Assembly (NCBI RefSeq): GCF_009834785.1
Contig: NZ_WUYX01000004.1
Span: 62,001-126,000 of the forward strand
Length of the DNA: 64,000 nucleotides
Source of the DNA: Natronorubrum halalkaliphilum
GTDB taxonomy: Archaea; Halobacteriota; Halobacteria; Halobacteriales; Natrialbaceae
Direction of reading: 5' to 3'
In this document: positions 1-8,366 of the stretch, piece by piece
Numbering within the stretch: position 1 is the stretch's first letter
How the letters are laid out: each line of letters begins with the position of its first letter
Translations under genes and position numbers: made by a program
The notes under the pieces: generated by a model
Told to the model about the DNA's origin: nothing
Databases searched by the model: none
Seen by the model: only the letters and a program-made list of their open reading frames with translations

Positions 1-887
1 GCAAGTTCCTCGTAGTAGGAGTCGGGCAGCGACAGCGCCTCGACGCCGGCCCGCTGGAACGGCGTCGGCGCGCAGATACTCGTGTAGTCGTGGATCTTCC
101 GCAGTTCCCGCGAGAGGTACTCGGGGGCGAGACAGAAGCCGACGCGCCAGCCGGTGACGCTGAACGTCTTCGACATGCCGGTACAGACGACCGTCCGTTC
201 GGCGAGGTCGCCGACCTCGACCGGGCTCACGTAGTCGTCGGTGTAGACGATGTGCTCGTAGATTTCGTCGGTCAGGACGATCAGGTCGTGTTCGAAGACG
301 AGCTCCTCGATCCGCTCGAGTTCCTCGCGGGTGAACACCTTCCCGGTCGGGTTCATCGGCGTGTTGAGCACGAGGATGCGCGCCCGTTCGGCCGCCTCGG
401 CCAACGCCTCGTAGTCCGGCTCGAGTCCGTCCGTCATGTCGAGCGGAATCGGCGTCGCGCCGGCGAACTGACTCGCCGGGATGTAGCTCTCGTAGACCGG
501 CTCGAAGTAGATGACCTCGTCGTCCGGCCCGGCGAGTGAGAGCATCGTCGACATGATCGCCTCGCTGGTACCGCTGGTGATCGTCACCTCCGTCTCGGGG
601 TCGTACTCGACGCCTTTCCACTCGGCGTACCGTTCTGAAACGGCCTCCCTGAGCTCCGGCAGCCCCCAGGTGATCGTGTACTGGCTGTCGGTGTCGATCG
701 CCGCTTTCGCGGCGCGTTTGATCTCCGGCGGGGTTTCGTCCTCGTCGGGAATCCCCTGCGAGAGGTTGATCGCGCCCTGGCTGATCGCCTCGCGAGTCAT
801 CTCCCTGATGACCGACTCGGCGACGCCGTCCGTTCGTCCGGTCCCGACCGTTCCGTCGGGCAGTGGTCTGTTGTTCGGTGGTGTCAT
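1..887 (-). CDS. Class I/II PLP-dependent aminotransferase (3' part missing)
   Basis: The gene runs off the left edge, leaving 295 codons from the ATG at 887. The fold type I aminotransferase signature is clear: the substrate-side segment NLSQGIPDEDE near residue 41, an NTPMNPTGK loop near 175, the cofactor aspartate in LTDEIYEH near 207, and the Schiff-base lysine Lys240 in GMSKTFSVTGWRVGF. Such enzymes move amino groups from aspartate, aromatic amino acids, kynurenine or arginine to 2-oxoacids; the subfamily cannot be set here. It is the last visible gene of a leftward run with the ureohydrolase and the class III aminotransferase, 73 bases after the ureohydrolase stop. That context makes an arginine:2-oxoacid aminotransferase role (AruH-like) possible, by inference only. 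Confidence 0.9.
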   Translation of the reverse strand, partial: MTPPNNRPLPDGTVGTGRTDGVAESVIREMTREAISQGAINLSQGIPDEDETPPEIKRAAKAAIDTDSQYTITWGLPELREAVSERYAEWKGVEYDPETEVTITSGTSEAIMSTMLSLAGPDDEVIYFEPVYESYIPASQFAGATPIPLDMTDGLEPDYEALAEAAERARILVLNTPMNPTGKVFTREELERIEELVFEHDLIVLTDEIYEHIVYTDDYVSPVEVGDLAERTVVCTGMSKTFSVTGWRVGFCLAPEYLSRELRKIHDYTSICAPTPFQRAGVEALSLPDSYYEEL

Positions 888-960
888 CTGACTGTTGCTC
901 CTTTCGTGTCTCGCATCTGTCTCGTACCGGTGCCTGCGATCTCCATCGGTTTGCGACGGA

Positions 961-1971
961 TCACTCCGCGAACGCTCGCTCGAGCAGCGTGACCAGCAGG
1001 TACGCCGCGAGTCGTTGGGTTCCCTCCGTCGAATCGTAGCGCGGGGCGACCTCCATCAGGTCGGCCGCGCCGACGGCGTCGTGCGCGCCGAGGACTTCCA
1101 TCGTCTCGAGGGCCTGCTGGGCCGAGAGCCCGCCGGGGATCGGCGTCCCGGTTCCCGGCGCGACGCTCGGATCGACGCCGTCGATGTCGAAGCTGACGTA
1201 GACGGCGTCCGTGTCCGCGGCTGCCGCCTCGATCGCGTCCGTGACGACCGAGCCGATCCCGCGCTCGTCGACCTCCCGCATCGTGTAAAGGTTCAGGCCG
1301 GTCTCGTCGGCGAACTCGAAGAAGTCGGGCGACTCGTACCCCCTGATCCCGACCTGGCTCACGTTCTCGTAGTCGACGTACGGCGAGTCCGCGATCAGCG
1401 CGGTGCTCGAGCCGTGGAAATCGGTTCCGAAGACGGGGCTCTCGGAGACCGTGTCGGTGTGGGCGTCGATCTGGACGAATCCCACGCTGTCGTGGTCCGC
1501 ACCTTCAGCGAAGCCGCGGACGGACGGGAACGTACAGTAGTGGTCGCCGCCGAGCAGGACGGGAAACGTCTGCGAGGCGACCGCCGCGACGTGGGACGTG
1601 ATGCTCTCGGCCGTCGTCTCGTGGTCCATCGGGAAGATCGGGACGTCGCCGCAGTCGGCGACGGAGAGGTCGTCGAAGTTGACGGTCTTCCCGGTCTGCA
1701 TGTTCGTCAGCCCACCCTTGTAGTCCGAGATATACGCCCACCAACCGCTGGCCTCCCGGATCGCCGCCGGGCCGTATCTGCTTCCCGGTCGGTTGGAGAC
1801 GGCACCGTCGTAGGGCGCGCCGAGGACCGCCGCGTCGACGTCCCCGACGTCGTCAACCTCCCGCTCTTCGCCCTTCAGAAACCGATTGAAGCCGGCGTAG
1901 GCGAGTTCGACGTCAGCGCCCGTCGTCGACTCGCGAAACGCCGCCGCGCGCTCCCGCTGTCGATTACGCAT
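961..1971 (-). CDS. speB: Agmatinase/guanidinobutyrase-family ureohydrolase
   Basis: This 336-residue enzyme belongs to the binuclear manganese ureohydrolase family. The metal ligands are visible: His144 in GGDHYCTFPS, Asp169-His171-Asp173 in QIDAHTDT, and Asp262-Asp264 with Asp267 in FDIDGVDPS. The family splits a guanidino compound into an amine and urea. Agmatine (giving putrescine) and 4-guanidinobutyrate (giving GABA) are the two substrates that fit the neighbours. Its start overlaps the stop of the upstream class III aminotransferase by 8 bases, so the two are cotranscribed. PanB/SpeB-type length is normal. The ATG at 1971 sits at the first well-aligned residue. The specificity is not readable from the sequence, so the speB symbol marks the family only. 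Confidence 0.88.
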   Translation of the reverse strand: MRNRQRERAAAFRESTTGADVELAYAGFNRFLKGEEREVDDVGDVDAAVLGAPYDGAVSNRPGSRYGPAAIREASGWWAYISDYKGGLTNMQTGKTVNFDDLSVADCGDVPIFPMDHETTAESITSHVAAVASQTFPVLLGGDHYCTFPSVRGFAEGADHDSVGFVQIDAHTDTVSESPVFGTDFHGSSTALIADSPYVDYENVSQVGIRGYESPDFFEFADETGLNLYTMREVDERGIGSVVTDAIEAAAADTDAVYVSFDIDGVDPSVAPGTGTPIPGGLSAQQALETMEVLGAHDAVGAADLMEVAPRYDSTEGTQRLAAYLLVTLLERAFAE

Positions 1972-3286
1972 CCGCTACCTCCGCCTCGAGGGCCTCCTCG
2001 AGCGCGTCGACGCCGGTTTCCAGTTGCTCGCGGTCGATTGAGAGCGGCGGCTGGAACCGCATGACGTTGCCGTAGTAGCCGCCGACGCCGATGACGACGC
2101 CCGCCTCGCGAAGGCGGTCGGCGACGGCCGTTGCGAGTTTTTTGTCGGGTGCCGGCGCGACGCCCATCGGCCCCGTATCGTCGGGATCGACGAGTTCGAT
2201 CCCCTGCATCAGTCCGAGCCCTCGCGCGTCGCCGACGACGTCGAACGACGACTCGAGGTCGGCCAGTCGCGAGGACAGCCACTCGCCCTGTTCGCGGGCG
2301 TTGTCGACGAGTCCGCCCTGGAGTTCGTCGATCGTGGCCAGCGCTGCGGCGCAGGCGACGGGGTTGCCGCCGAACGTCGAGAGGTGGTCGCCGGATTCAA
2401 AGCTGTCCGCGACGTCGGCCGGCGCGGTGAACGCGCCGAGTGGCATCCCGTTCGCGATCCCTTTCGCCTGCGCCATGATGTCCGGTTCGACGTCGAAGTG
2501 CTCGGTGGCGAACAGCTCGCCCGTCCGGCCGTACCCCGACTGGACCTCGTCGAGAATCAGGAGTCCGCCGTGGTCGTGGACGATCTCGCTGACTCGCTCG
2601 AGCCAGCCCTCCGGCGGGACGATAATGCCACCTTCTCCCATGATCGGTTCGACGACGACCGCGGCGATGTCGTCCGACGTGTGGGTGCCGATGATATGCT
2701 CGAGTTCGTCCGCGCAGTCGTTCGAACACGACCCGTCACACGTTCGACACCGGTAGGCGTACGGCGCCGGGGTGTGCGAGACGTCGTTGATCGTCGGCGC
2801 CATGTCCTTCTTGTACGCCTTGTTGCCCGTCAGCGCGAGACTGCCGAGCGTTCGGCCGTGGAAGGCCATCTCGAGCGCGATAACTTCCGTGTTGCCGGTG
2901 TGTTTGCGGGCGAGTTTGACCGCGCCCTCGACCGCTTCTGTCCCGGAGTTACAGAAGAACGTCTTCTGAAGGTCCCCCGGCGTGATCTCGGCGAGGCGTT
3001 CGGCGAGTTCGCCGACGGGCGCGTTCGGGTGTACGTACGAGCAGCCGTGGACGAACTCCTCGAGTTGGTCCTGGGCTGCTTCGACGACCGCCGAGTTATT
3101 GTGACCGGCGTTCGTGACCGAAATCCCTGAGAAAAGATCGAGATAGGTGTTTCCGTCGAAGTCCTCTAGCGTACAGTCCGAGGCCCGTTCGACGGGAACG
3201 TTGAGGCTCTTCCAGATCGGCATCACGTACTCGTCGTACTGCGACGTCACTGTCCGATTGTCCGTATCCGCCGTGTCGAATGTCAT
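1964..3286 (-). CDS. Class III aminotransferase (GABA/AGXT2-like)
   Basis: A 440-residue omega-amino-acid aminotransferase. Visible motifs are FCNSGTEAVEGAVKLAR near residue 111, the PLP aspartate in LILDEVQSGYGRTG near 246, and the Schiff-base Lys275 in MAQAKGIANGMPLG. A four-Cys segment (CRTCDGSCSNDC, about 180-191) matches a Cys-rich stretch common in AGXT2-like members. Family substrates are GABA, beta-alanine or ornithine-like amines. Following a ureohydrolase that could release GABA or putrescine, conversion of GABA to succinate semialdehyde is the simplest reading. I chose the ATG at 3286 over an upstream TTG because it follows the predicted transcription start and the dyad at 3300-3313. 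It heads the leftward operon with the ureohydrolase. Confidence 0.9.
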   Translation of the reverse strand: MTFDTADTDNRTVTSQYDEYVMPIWKSLNVPVERASDCTLEDFDGNTYLDLFSGISVTNAGHNNSAVVEAAQDQLEEFVHGCSYVHPNAPVGELAERLAEITPGDLQKTFFCNSGTEAVEGAVKLARKHTGNTEVIALEMAFHGRTLGSLALTGNKAYKKDMAPTINDVSHTPAPYAYRCRTCDGSCSNDCADELEHIIGTHTSDDIAAVVVEPIMGEGGIIVPPEGWLERVSEIVHDHGGLLILDEVQSGYGRTGELFATEHFDVEPDIMAQAKGIANGMPLGAFTAPADVADSFESGDHLSTFGGNPVACAAALATIDELQGGLVDNAREQGEWLSSRLADLESSFDVVGDARGLGLMQGIELVDPDDTGPMGVAPAPDKKLATAVADRLREAGVVIGVGGYYGNVMRFQPPLSIDREQLETGVDALEEALEAEVADA

Positions 3287-3299
3287 TGTTTCACAACCC

Positions 3300-3313
3300 G
3301 GCAATCAGTTGCC
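3300..3313. promoter_or_regulatory. Dyad GGCA-N6-TGCC, candidate operator
   Basis: The sequence GGCAATCAGTTGCC is a perfect inverted repeat (5-bp arms, 4-base spacer). It lies between the leftward TATA box at 3337-3345 and the ATG at 3286, where transcription should begin. The spacing matches the NrpR operator form GGAA-N6-TTCC with one substitution per half. Binding by one of the two NrpR-like proteins is inferred. Confidence 0.5.
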
Positions 3314-3336
3314 ATCCTATCGGTTGTTGGACGGGG

Positions 3337-3345
3337 CATAAAAGG
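3337..3345 (-). promoter_or_regulatory. TATA box of the class III aminotransferase operon
   Basis: On the minus strand this reads CCTTTTATG, about 51 bases before the ATG. Transcription should start near 3313, inside the dyad. Confidence 0.5.
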
Positions 3346-3505
3346 TTACCTTCCGACGCCGATTCCCGTCGGCCTCGACGGCCGTACGCACCGAACCGAC
3401 GGTGATAGCGCGGTTCGGACGCGGCGATAGAACCGACAGCGTTCCCGTTCAGGGCGGTAATCGAAAGCAAACATTAGTGTAGCTCCTCGCCCACTCTCAG
3501 CCTGA

Positions 3506-4537
3506 ATGGCCCCGGATCTCGACAGGCGAACGTACGATATTCTCCGACTCGTCGACCGGCACGGTCCGATCGGAAGCATTCAGCTCGTCGAACTGATGCA
3601 GCGACACGGCTACGACATCAAAGACCGGACGATCAGGCTGGCCCTCTCGGAACTCGACGACCTGGGACTGACCGAAAAGGTCCCCGGACGCGGCCGCCGT
3701 CTCACGGAAAGCGGTCGCCGGGAGCTCGGTCAAGGCGACGTCAACGGTCGACTCGAGCAGATACGGGCGCGTATTGCCACCCTCACCAGCCGCGTTACGT
3801 ACGATCCGAACGAGGACGCCGGCGTCCTCATCGCCTCCGGCGTCTACCTCGCGGAGGAGGACGTCGACGATGCGCTGTCTCTCGTCTCGCGACTCGACTC
3901 GTTGCCGTTCGGTCCGCTCCCGGTTGATTTCGCAGAAAGCGCCGAGACCGAACCGGGAGACTACCGGTTGCTCGCACCCTCGAGTATCACCCTCGACGGC
4001 GTCTTGCTGGCCCACGGTATCAACGCCAAACTCACGACCGCGGGCGTGCTCCAGTACGAGCCGACGCCGAGCGAGGAAACGAGCGCGCCAGCCGATTTCG
4101 GCGGCGAGATCGTCCGCTACGTCGACATAATCAACGGCAAGGGATCGTCGATCGACGTCATTACGCTCCTGATCGAAGCCGGCCGAAGCGACGTCTCGAG
4201 CATCCTCGAAGAGGGCGAGAGCGGCCTCCTCATCGGCGACGACCGCGAGTTTCCGATCCACCGACTCGAGGAGGCGCGCGACCTCGCCATCGCGACCAGA
4301 GCGTCCCTCGGGGGTGTCATCACCGTCCAGCGGCCGCGAGAACAGGATCAGATCTCGAGCGGCGACGCCGCGTGGGCGTTCGGCTCGATAACCAACGTCG
4401 GCATGGGAGAACTGTTGCTTACGGCACTCAGCGAGTACGGACTGGCAGAATCGTGGGAGACGCTGTACGGAACGGTGCCGCGACACGATTTCGAACCCGT
4501 CCAGCGGCTCGCACGGGCTCCGGCGCTGAGCGACTAA
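3506..4537 (+). CDS. NrpR-family transcriptional repressor (copy 1)
   Basis: This 343-residue protein has the NrpR architecture: an N-terminal winged helix (about 1-80, starting DRRTYDILRLVDRHGPIGS and ending in a KVPGRGRRLTESG wing) and one NRD/DUF128 effector domain (about 95-335). The domain contains VTYDPNEDAG and the ITLDGVLLAHGI motif. In methanogens NrpR represses nitrogen-assimilation genes by binding GGAA-N6-TTCC and is released by 2-oxoglutarate. This protein has one NRD rather than two. It lies divergent from the aminotransferase operon, and its stop overlaps the convergent amidase gene by 4 bases. A paralogue lies at 9624-10640. Local control of the catabolic genes is inferred from location and the nearby dyads. 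Confidence 0.85.
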   Translation: MAPDLDRRTYDILRLVDRHGPIGSIQLVELMQRHGYDIKDRTIRLALSELDDLGLTEKVPGRGRRLTESGRRELGQGDVNGRLEQIRARIATLTSRVTYDPNEDAGVLIASGVYLAEEDVDDALSLVSRLDSLPFGPLPVDFAESAETEPGDYRLLAPSSITLDGVLLAHGINAKLTTAGVLQYEPTPSEETSAPADFGGEIVRYVDIINGKGSSIDVITLLIEAGRSDVSSILEEGESGLLIGDDREFPIHRLEEARDLAIATRASLGGVITVQRPREQDQISSGDAAWAFGSITNVGMGELLLTALSEYGLAESWETLYGTVPRHDFEPVQRLARAPALSD

Positions 4538-5382
4538 TCGAGAGCGCGGTCGAGGCCGTACACGTCGGGACGGCGATCCTCGAGCGCGTCGTCGTATGTC
4601 GTCAGCGCCTTTTCTCGGGACCGCGAGAGGTCACACGTCGCCTCGAGGACGTGGCTCCCGTCGGTCGGTGCCGGGCCCGCGACCGGGGCGCCGTTCGCGT
4701 CGAGAATAACGCTCTGTCCTTCGAACGCGACGCCGCGTTCGGTCCCTGCACGGTCCGCACAGGCGATAGCCACCTTGTTCGCGTTGGCGTGAGCCACCGC
4801 CTGATGGACGCCCATCGTCCAGCCGCCGGGCCGGTTCTCCCGTCCGCCGCTGGGATCCGGCACCCAGTTCGTCGGGACGGCGATCAGATCGGCACCGCGT
4901 CGCGCCTGTGCGATCGTGGCTTCGGGAAACCACTGATCGTTGCAGATCTGGACGCCGAGTCGGCCGAAGGGCGTCTCGAAGACGGGCAGTTCGGATCCGG
5001 CCTCGAACCATCGTTTCTCCTCGTTCCAGCGGTGGACCTTCCGATAGACGCCCTCGACGCCGCTTGGTGAGACGACGAGCGCGCTGTTGTAGTAGCTCCC
5101 GTTCGCTACTTCCGGAACGCCGCCGACGATCCAGGTGTCGGTTTCGGCGGCGACCTCGGTCCAGGCTCGAGCCGTCTCGCCGTCTCGTGGTTCCGCCATC
5201 GACTCGACTTCGGCCACCGATTCGAAGACGTACCCCGACGTGGCGAGTTCCGGAAGGACGAGGAGGTCGGCGTCCGCATGATTCTGCGCGATTTCGACGG
5301 TTCGCTCGCGGTTCCGTTCGACGGCCCCGAATTCGGGAACCGTCTGGGCAGCGACGATTCGGGCGTCGCCGGCCGCCGTCAT
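4534..5382 (-). CDS. Nitrilase-superfamily amidohydrolase
   Basis: A 282-residue carbon-nitrogen hydrolase with the Glu-Lys-Cys triad in place: Glu45 in VLPELATSGY, Lys115 in VYRKVHRWNEEK, and Cys147 in VQICNDQWFPE. It resembles N-carbamoylputrescine amidohydrolase and omega-amidases, which cut amides or carbamoyl groups from small amines and acids. In this cluster N-carbamoylputrescine or 4-guanidinobutyramide would be sensible substrates, but the sequence does not decide. Its ATG at 5382 overlaps the stop of the permease gene (ATGA), so it is the last gene of the ABC importer operon. A longer reading frame from 5544 runs through the permease gene and is rejected. The convergent NrpR gene overlaps its 3' end by 4 bases. 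Confidence 0.88.
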   Translation of the reverse strand: MTAAGDARIVAAQTVPEFGAVERNRERTVEIAQNHADADLLVLPELATSGYVFESVAEVESMAEPRDGETARAWTEVAAETDTWIVGGVPEVANGSYYNSALVVSPSGVEGVYRKVHRWNEEKRWFEAGSELPVFETPFGRLGVQICNDQWFPEATIAQARRGADLIAVPTNWVPDPSGGRENRPGGWTMGVHQAVAHANANKVAIACADRAGTERGVAFEGQSVILDANGAPVAGPAPTDGSHVLEATCDLSRSREKALTTYDDALEDRRPDVYGLDRALD

Positions 5383-7265
5383 TCCCAGATACCTCCGGAC
5401 ATGCGGTCGATCGCGGTCATCACGACGACCGTGAGACCGATGAAGACCACGCTCGCGGCCGCGATGGTCGGCGGATACGAGTACCGGAGCTGATTGAAGA
5501 TCTGGATCGGAATCGTGTCGACGAGGAACAGCGACAGCAGCCACGCGATGATGTACTCGTTCAACGAGAGGATGAACGCGAACAGCGCACCGGAGATCAC
5601 GTTCGCGCGCAACAGCGGATAGGTGATCGTCCGGATCGTCCGGATCGGCGACGCGCCGAGGTTCATCGCGGCCTCTTCGTACGTCCGATCGATCTCACTG
5701 AGCCCCTGCGTGATCAGGATGAACGGGAACGGGGCGTAGAAGATCCCGTGAGCGACGATGATGCTCGTCCGAGAACCGGCAAAGCCCATCTCGAGGAAGA
5801 ACACGAGGAAGGCGACGCCGATGATCACGGGCGGCACCAGAATCGGCAGGACGCCGAGCGTCCCGAAGATGGCGGCTCCGCGGTAGTCGAATCGGTCCAG
5901 TGCGAACGCGAGCACGCCGCCGATCGTGGTACTGAGGAGCGCCGCCGCCGCCGCGATGCCGAGGCTGTTGAGCAGCGCCCCGATCCAGGACGGATCGGTG
6001 AAGAACTCGGCGTACCACTGCATCGAGAACCCGCCGGGCGGGAACGTCAGGAACTGTTCGGGCGTGAACGAGACGGCGATAATGATGCCAAGCGGCGCGG
6101 CGATGAACACCATTACGGCCACGACATACAGCCTGAACGTCACCCAGATAACGGCTTCCCGCGTCTTCGAATCGACCGTCGTCACCAGCGAGTTCCCGGC
6201 CTGTGCGATCCGTCCCAGCGCTCGAGTGAGTCCGATACTCGAGGCCGCGTTACCGATCGCACTCCAGAGCCGGCCCGCGAGTCCGGCTCCGATTCCCGAG
6301 GACCCGCCGTCCGCGACGGAGTCGTCGTCATCGTCGTCGGTCGCGATCGCTTCGCTGCCGCCCAGACTCGCGGTCGTGACGTTCGTAAAGCGGATCATCA
6401 CCCAGAGGAACACCAGCACGACGACGATCAGCCCGATACTCATCGCGGCGCCGAACGGGTAGTTGCTCTCGCTCATGATCTGCTGTTCGATCAGGACGGG
6501 CAGCGTCCGCTCCGCCGAACTCCCAAGAAGTCGCGGGAGCACGTACGAGCCGAGCGCCAGAATGAACACGAGCGCGGTGCCGCTCATGATCCCGTTTTTC
6601 GACAGCGGGAGCGTCACCCGTCGGAACGTCCTCGCCGGTCCGGCCCCGAGGTTCTTCGAGGCCTCGAGCAGCTCACCGTCGATGGTGCGAATGCTGCTGT
6701 AGAGGGTGAGGATCATGAAGGGGACGAAAACGTAGACCATGCCGACGACCAGCCCCCAGTAGCCCGGATAGAACGACTGGGGCTCGGAGAGGATGCCGGT
6801 CGCGACGCCGACGGAACTCAAGACGCCGCCCGAGGCCAGTATGACCTGCCACGCGTAGGCCCTGATGACGTAGGTGACCCACAGCGAGGAGATGATCGTC
6901 AGCAACAGCAGGCTTCGGAGCCACGGCCGGTTCATCCGTGCGAGGTAGTACGCCATGGGGTACCCCAGCAGGAGCGAGACGACCGCGGTCACGAGCGCGA
7001 GTTCGATCGTCAGCCACAGCTGGCCGAGATAGAGACTGCTCGTGAGAAACCGGGTGTAGTTCTCGAGGGTAAAGCCCATCTCGTACTGCCCGCCGGGAAT
7101 GTTCACCCAGAAGCTGAACACGACCAGCATGCCGAGCGGGACGAGAAAGATCGCGACGAGCCAGGCCAACGGGTAGGACAGGATGTACCACTTCGCGTTC
7201 GCTTTCAGGCCCGCTCGTCCGGTCTCCGGCGCGCCGTCGTCGCTCGTGGATGTTTCAGTCGCCAT
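5379..7265 (-). CDS. Fused two-domain polyamine-type ABC permease (PotB-PotC fusion)
   Basis: At 628 residues this is twice the usual permease length and holds two binding-protein-dependent permease domains. The first (about 25-300) is PotB-like and the second (about 375-628) PotC-like. Each has its own EAA loop for docking the ATPase: ELLEASKNLGAGPARTFRR near 200 and YEEAAMNLGASPIRTIRT near 529. Between them is a linker with an acidic run (about 309-316) and a Gly/Ser-rich part. The product should form the whole membrane channel of a spermidine/putrescine-class importer. It sits directly after the ATPase gene and overlaps the amidase gene by 4 bases. The reading frame is open throughout with no internal stop, so this looks like a true fusion. 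Confidence 0.92.
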   Translation of the reverse strand: MATETSTSDDGAPETGRAGLKANAKWYILSYPLAWLVAIFLVPLGMLVVFSFWVNIPGGQYEMGFTLENYTRFLTSSLYLGQLWLTIELALVTAVVSLLLGYPMAYYLARMNRPWLRSLLLLTIISSLWVTYVIRAYAWQVILASGGVLSSVGVATGILSEPQSFYPGYWGLVVGMVYVFVPFMILTLYSSIRTIDGELLEASKNLGAGPARTFRRVTLPLSKNGIMSGTALVFILALGSYVLPRLLGSSAERTLPVLIEQQIMSESNYPFGAAMSIGLIVVVLVFLWVMIRFTNVTTASLGGSEAIATDDDDDDSVADGGSSGIGAGLAGRLWSAIGNAASSIGLTRALGRIAQAGNSLVTTVDSKTREAVIWVTFRLYVVAVMVFIAAPLGIIIAVSFTPEQFLTFPPGGFSMQWYAEFFTDPSWIGALLNSLGIAAAAALLSTTIGGVLAFALDRFDYRGAAIFGTLGVLPILVPPVIIGVAFLVFFLEMGFAGSRTSIIVAHGIFYAPFPFILITQGLSEIDRTYEEAAMNLGASPIRTIRTITYPLLRANVISGALFAFILSLNEYIIAWLLSLFLVDTIPIQIFNQLRYSYPPTIAAASVVFIGLTVVVMTAIDRMSGGIWE

Positions 7266-8360
7266 CTATGCCTCCACAATTCGACACTCTTCGGCGTCGA
7301 CGGCGACGGTCACTCGGTCGCCGGGCGACCGTTTGTCCATGCCGCTCCGGCGAACGACGACGAGTTCCCGACCGTCGGGGGTCTCGACTCGCAGTTCGAC
7401 GCTGCTGCCGAGGTGGCGTTTGAACGTAATTTCGCCCTCGAAGACGTTGACGTCGGCCGTCGCCGTGGACGTCCCGCCGTCGGCGCTCGCGCTGTCGAAC
7501 CGGAACCGTTCCGGTCGGACGATGACCGAAACGTCGGCTCCGGGTTCGACGCCGGGCCGGCTCTTCGATCGGAGTGTCAGCCCCTCGCAGTCGACGGTCG
7601 CGTACCCGTCGTCGACCGCCGTCACCGTGCCGTCGAAGATGTTCGCCGTACCGAGGAAATCCGCGACGAACCGGCTGTCCGGATCGTTGTACACTTCCTC
7701 GGGCGGTCCGACCTGTTCGAACTTTCCGTCGTTCATCACGGCGAGGCGATCGGACATCGTCAGCGCCTCCTCCTGATTGTGCGTGACGAAAACCGTCGTG
7801 ATGCCGATCTCCTGTTGAATGCGGCGCAACTCGACTTGCATCTGTTCGCGGAGCTTCTTGTCGAGACTCGCCAGCGGTTCGTCGAGCAACAGCGCCTTCG
7901 GGCGGGGGGCCAGCGCGCGGGCGAGCGCGATCCGCTGTTGCTGGCCGCCGGAGAGCTGATCCGGCGTCCGATCGGCGACGCCCGGGAGTTCGACGAGCTC
8001 GAGCATCTCCTCGACGCGCGCGTCGATCTCTTCGTCCGTGTACTCCCCCGCGGCCTCCATCCCGTAGGCGATGTTCTCGTAGATGGTCATGTGGGGGAAC
8101 AGCGCGAAGTCCTGGAACACCATCCCGGTATCGCGCTCGTACGGCGGCGCGTCCGTGACCTCGTCCTCGTCGATCCGCACCGCGCCGTCCGTCGGCATTT
8201 CGAAGCCGGCGATCGTTCGCAACGTGGTCGTCTTGCCACAGCCCGAGGGACCGACGAGCGTCACGAACTCGCCGCTTTCGATGTCGATGTCGACTCCCTT
8301 GACGGCGAGAACGCCGCCCGGATACTGCTTCGTAACGCCTTCGAGTGAAATTCCGCTCAT
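7266..8360 (-). CDS. ABC importer ATP-binding protein (PotA-like)
   Basis: A 364-residue ATPase of the spermidine/putrescine/iron importer class. Walker A is GPSGCGKT at 37-44, the signature is QLSGGQQQR at 135-143, Walker B is ALLLDEP at 156-162, and the switch His lies in VFVTHNQEEA. The last third (about 240-360) is a TOBE-type regulatory domain. It powers uptake together with the fused permease, whose start follows with no gap. The binding-protein gene ends 6 bases upstream. PotA-type length is normal. The cargo is inferred from family and context; thiamine or other small cations remain possible. Confidence 0.92.
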   Translation of the reverse strand: MSGISLEGVTKQYPGGVLAVKGVDIDIESGEFVTLVGPSGCGKTTTLRTIAGFEMPTDGAVRIDEDEVTDAPPYERDTGMVFQDFALFPHMTIYENIAYGMEAAGEYTDEEIDARVEEMLELVELPGVADRTPDQLSGGQQQRIALARALAPRPKALLLDEPLASLDKKLREQMQVELRRIQQEIGITTVFVTHNQEEALTMSDRLAVMNDGKFEQVGPPEEVYNDPDSRFVADFLGTANIFDGTVTAVDDGYATVDCEGLTLRSKSRPGVEPGADVSVIVRPERFRFDSASADGGTSTATADVNVFEGEITFKRHLGSSVELRVETPDGRELVVVRRSGMDKRSPGDRVTVAVDAEECRIVEA

Positions 8361-8366
8361 CTGTAC

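Noticed and set aside
895-2064. Long plus-strand frame over the ureohydrolase gene
   Set aside because: Antisense shadow; the minus-strand product has all ureohydrolase metal ligands.
4908-8348. A 1146-codon open frame on the plus strand
   Set aside because: It is antisense to the amidase, permease and ATPase genes, extremely Arg/Asp-rich with no fold, and arises from GC-rich codon bias.
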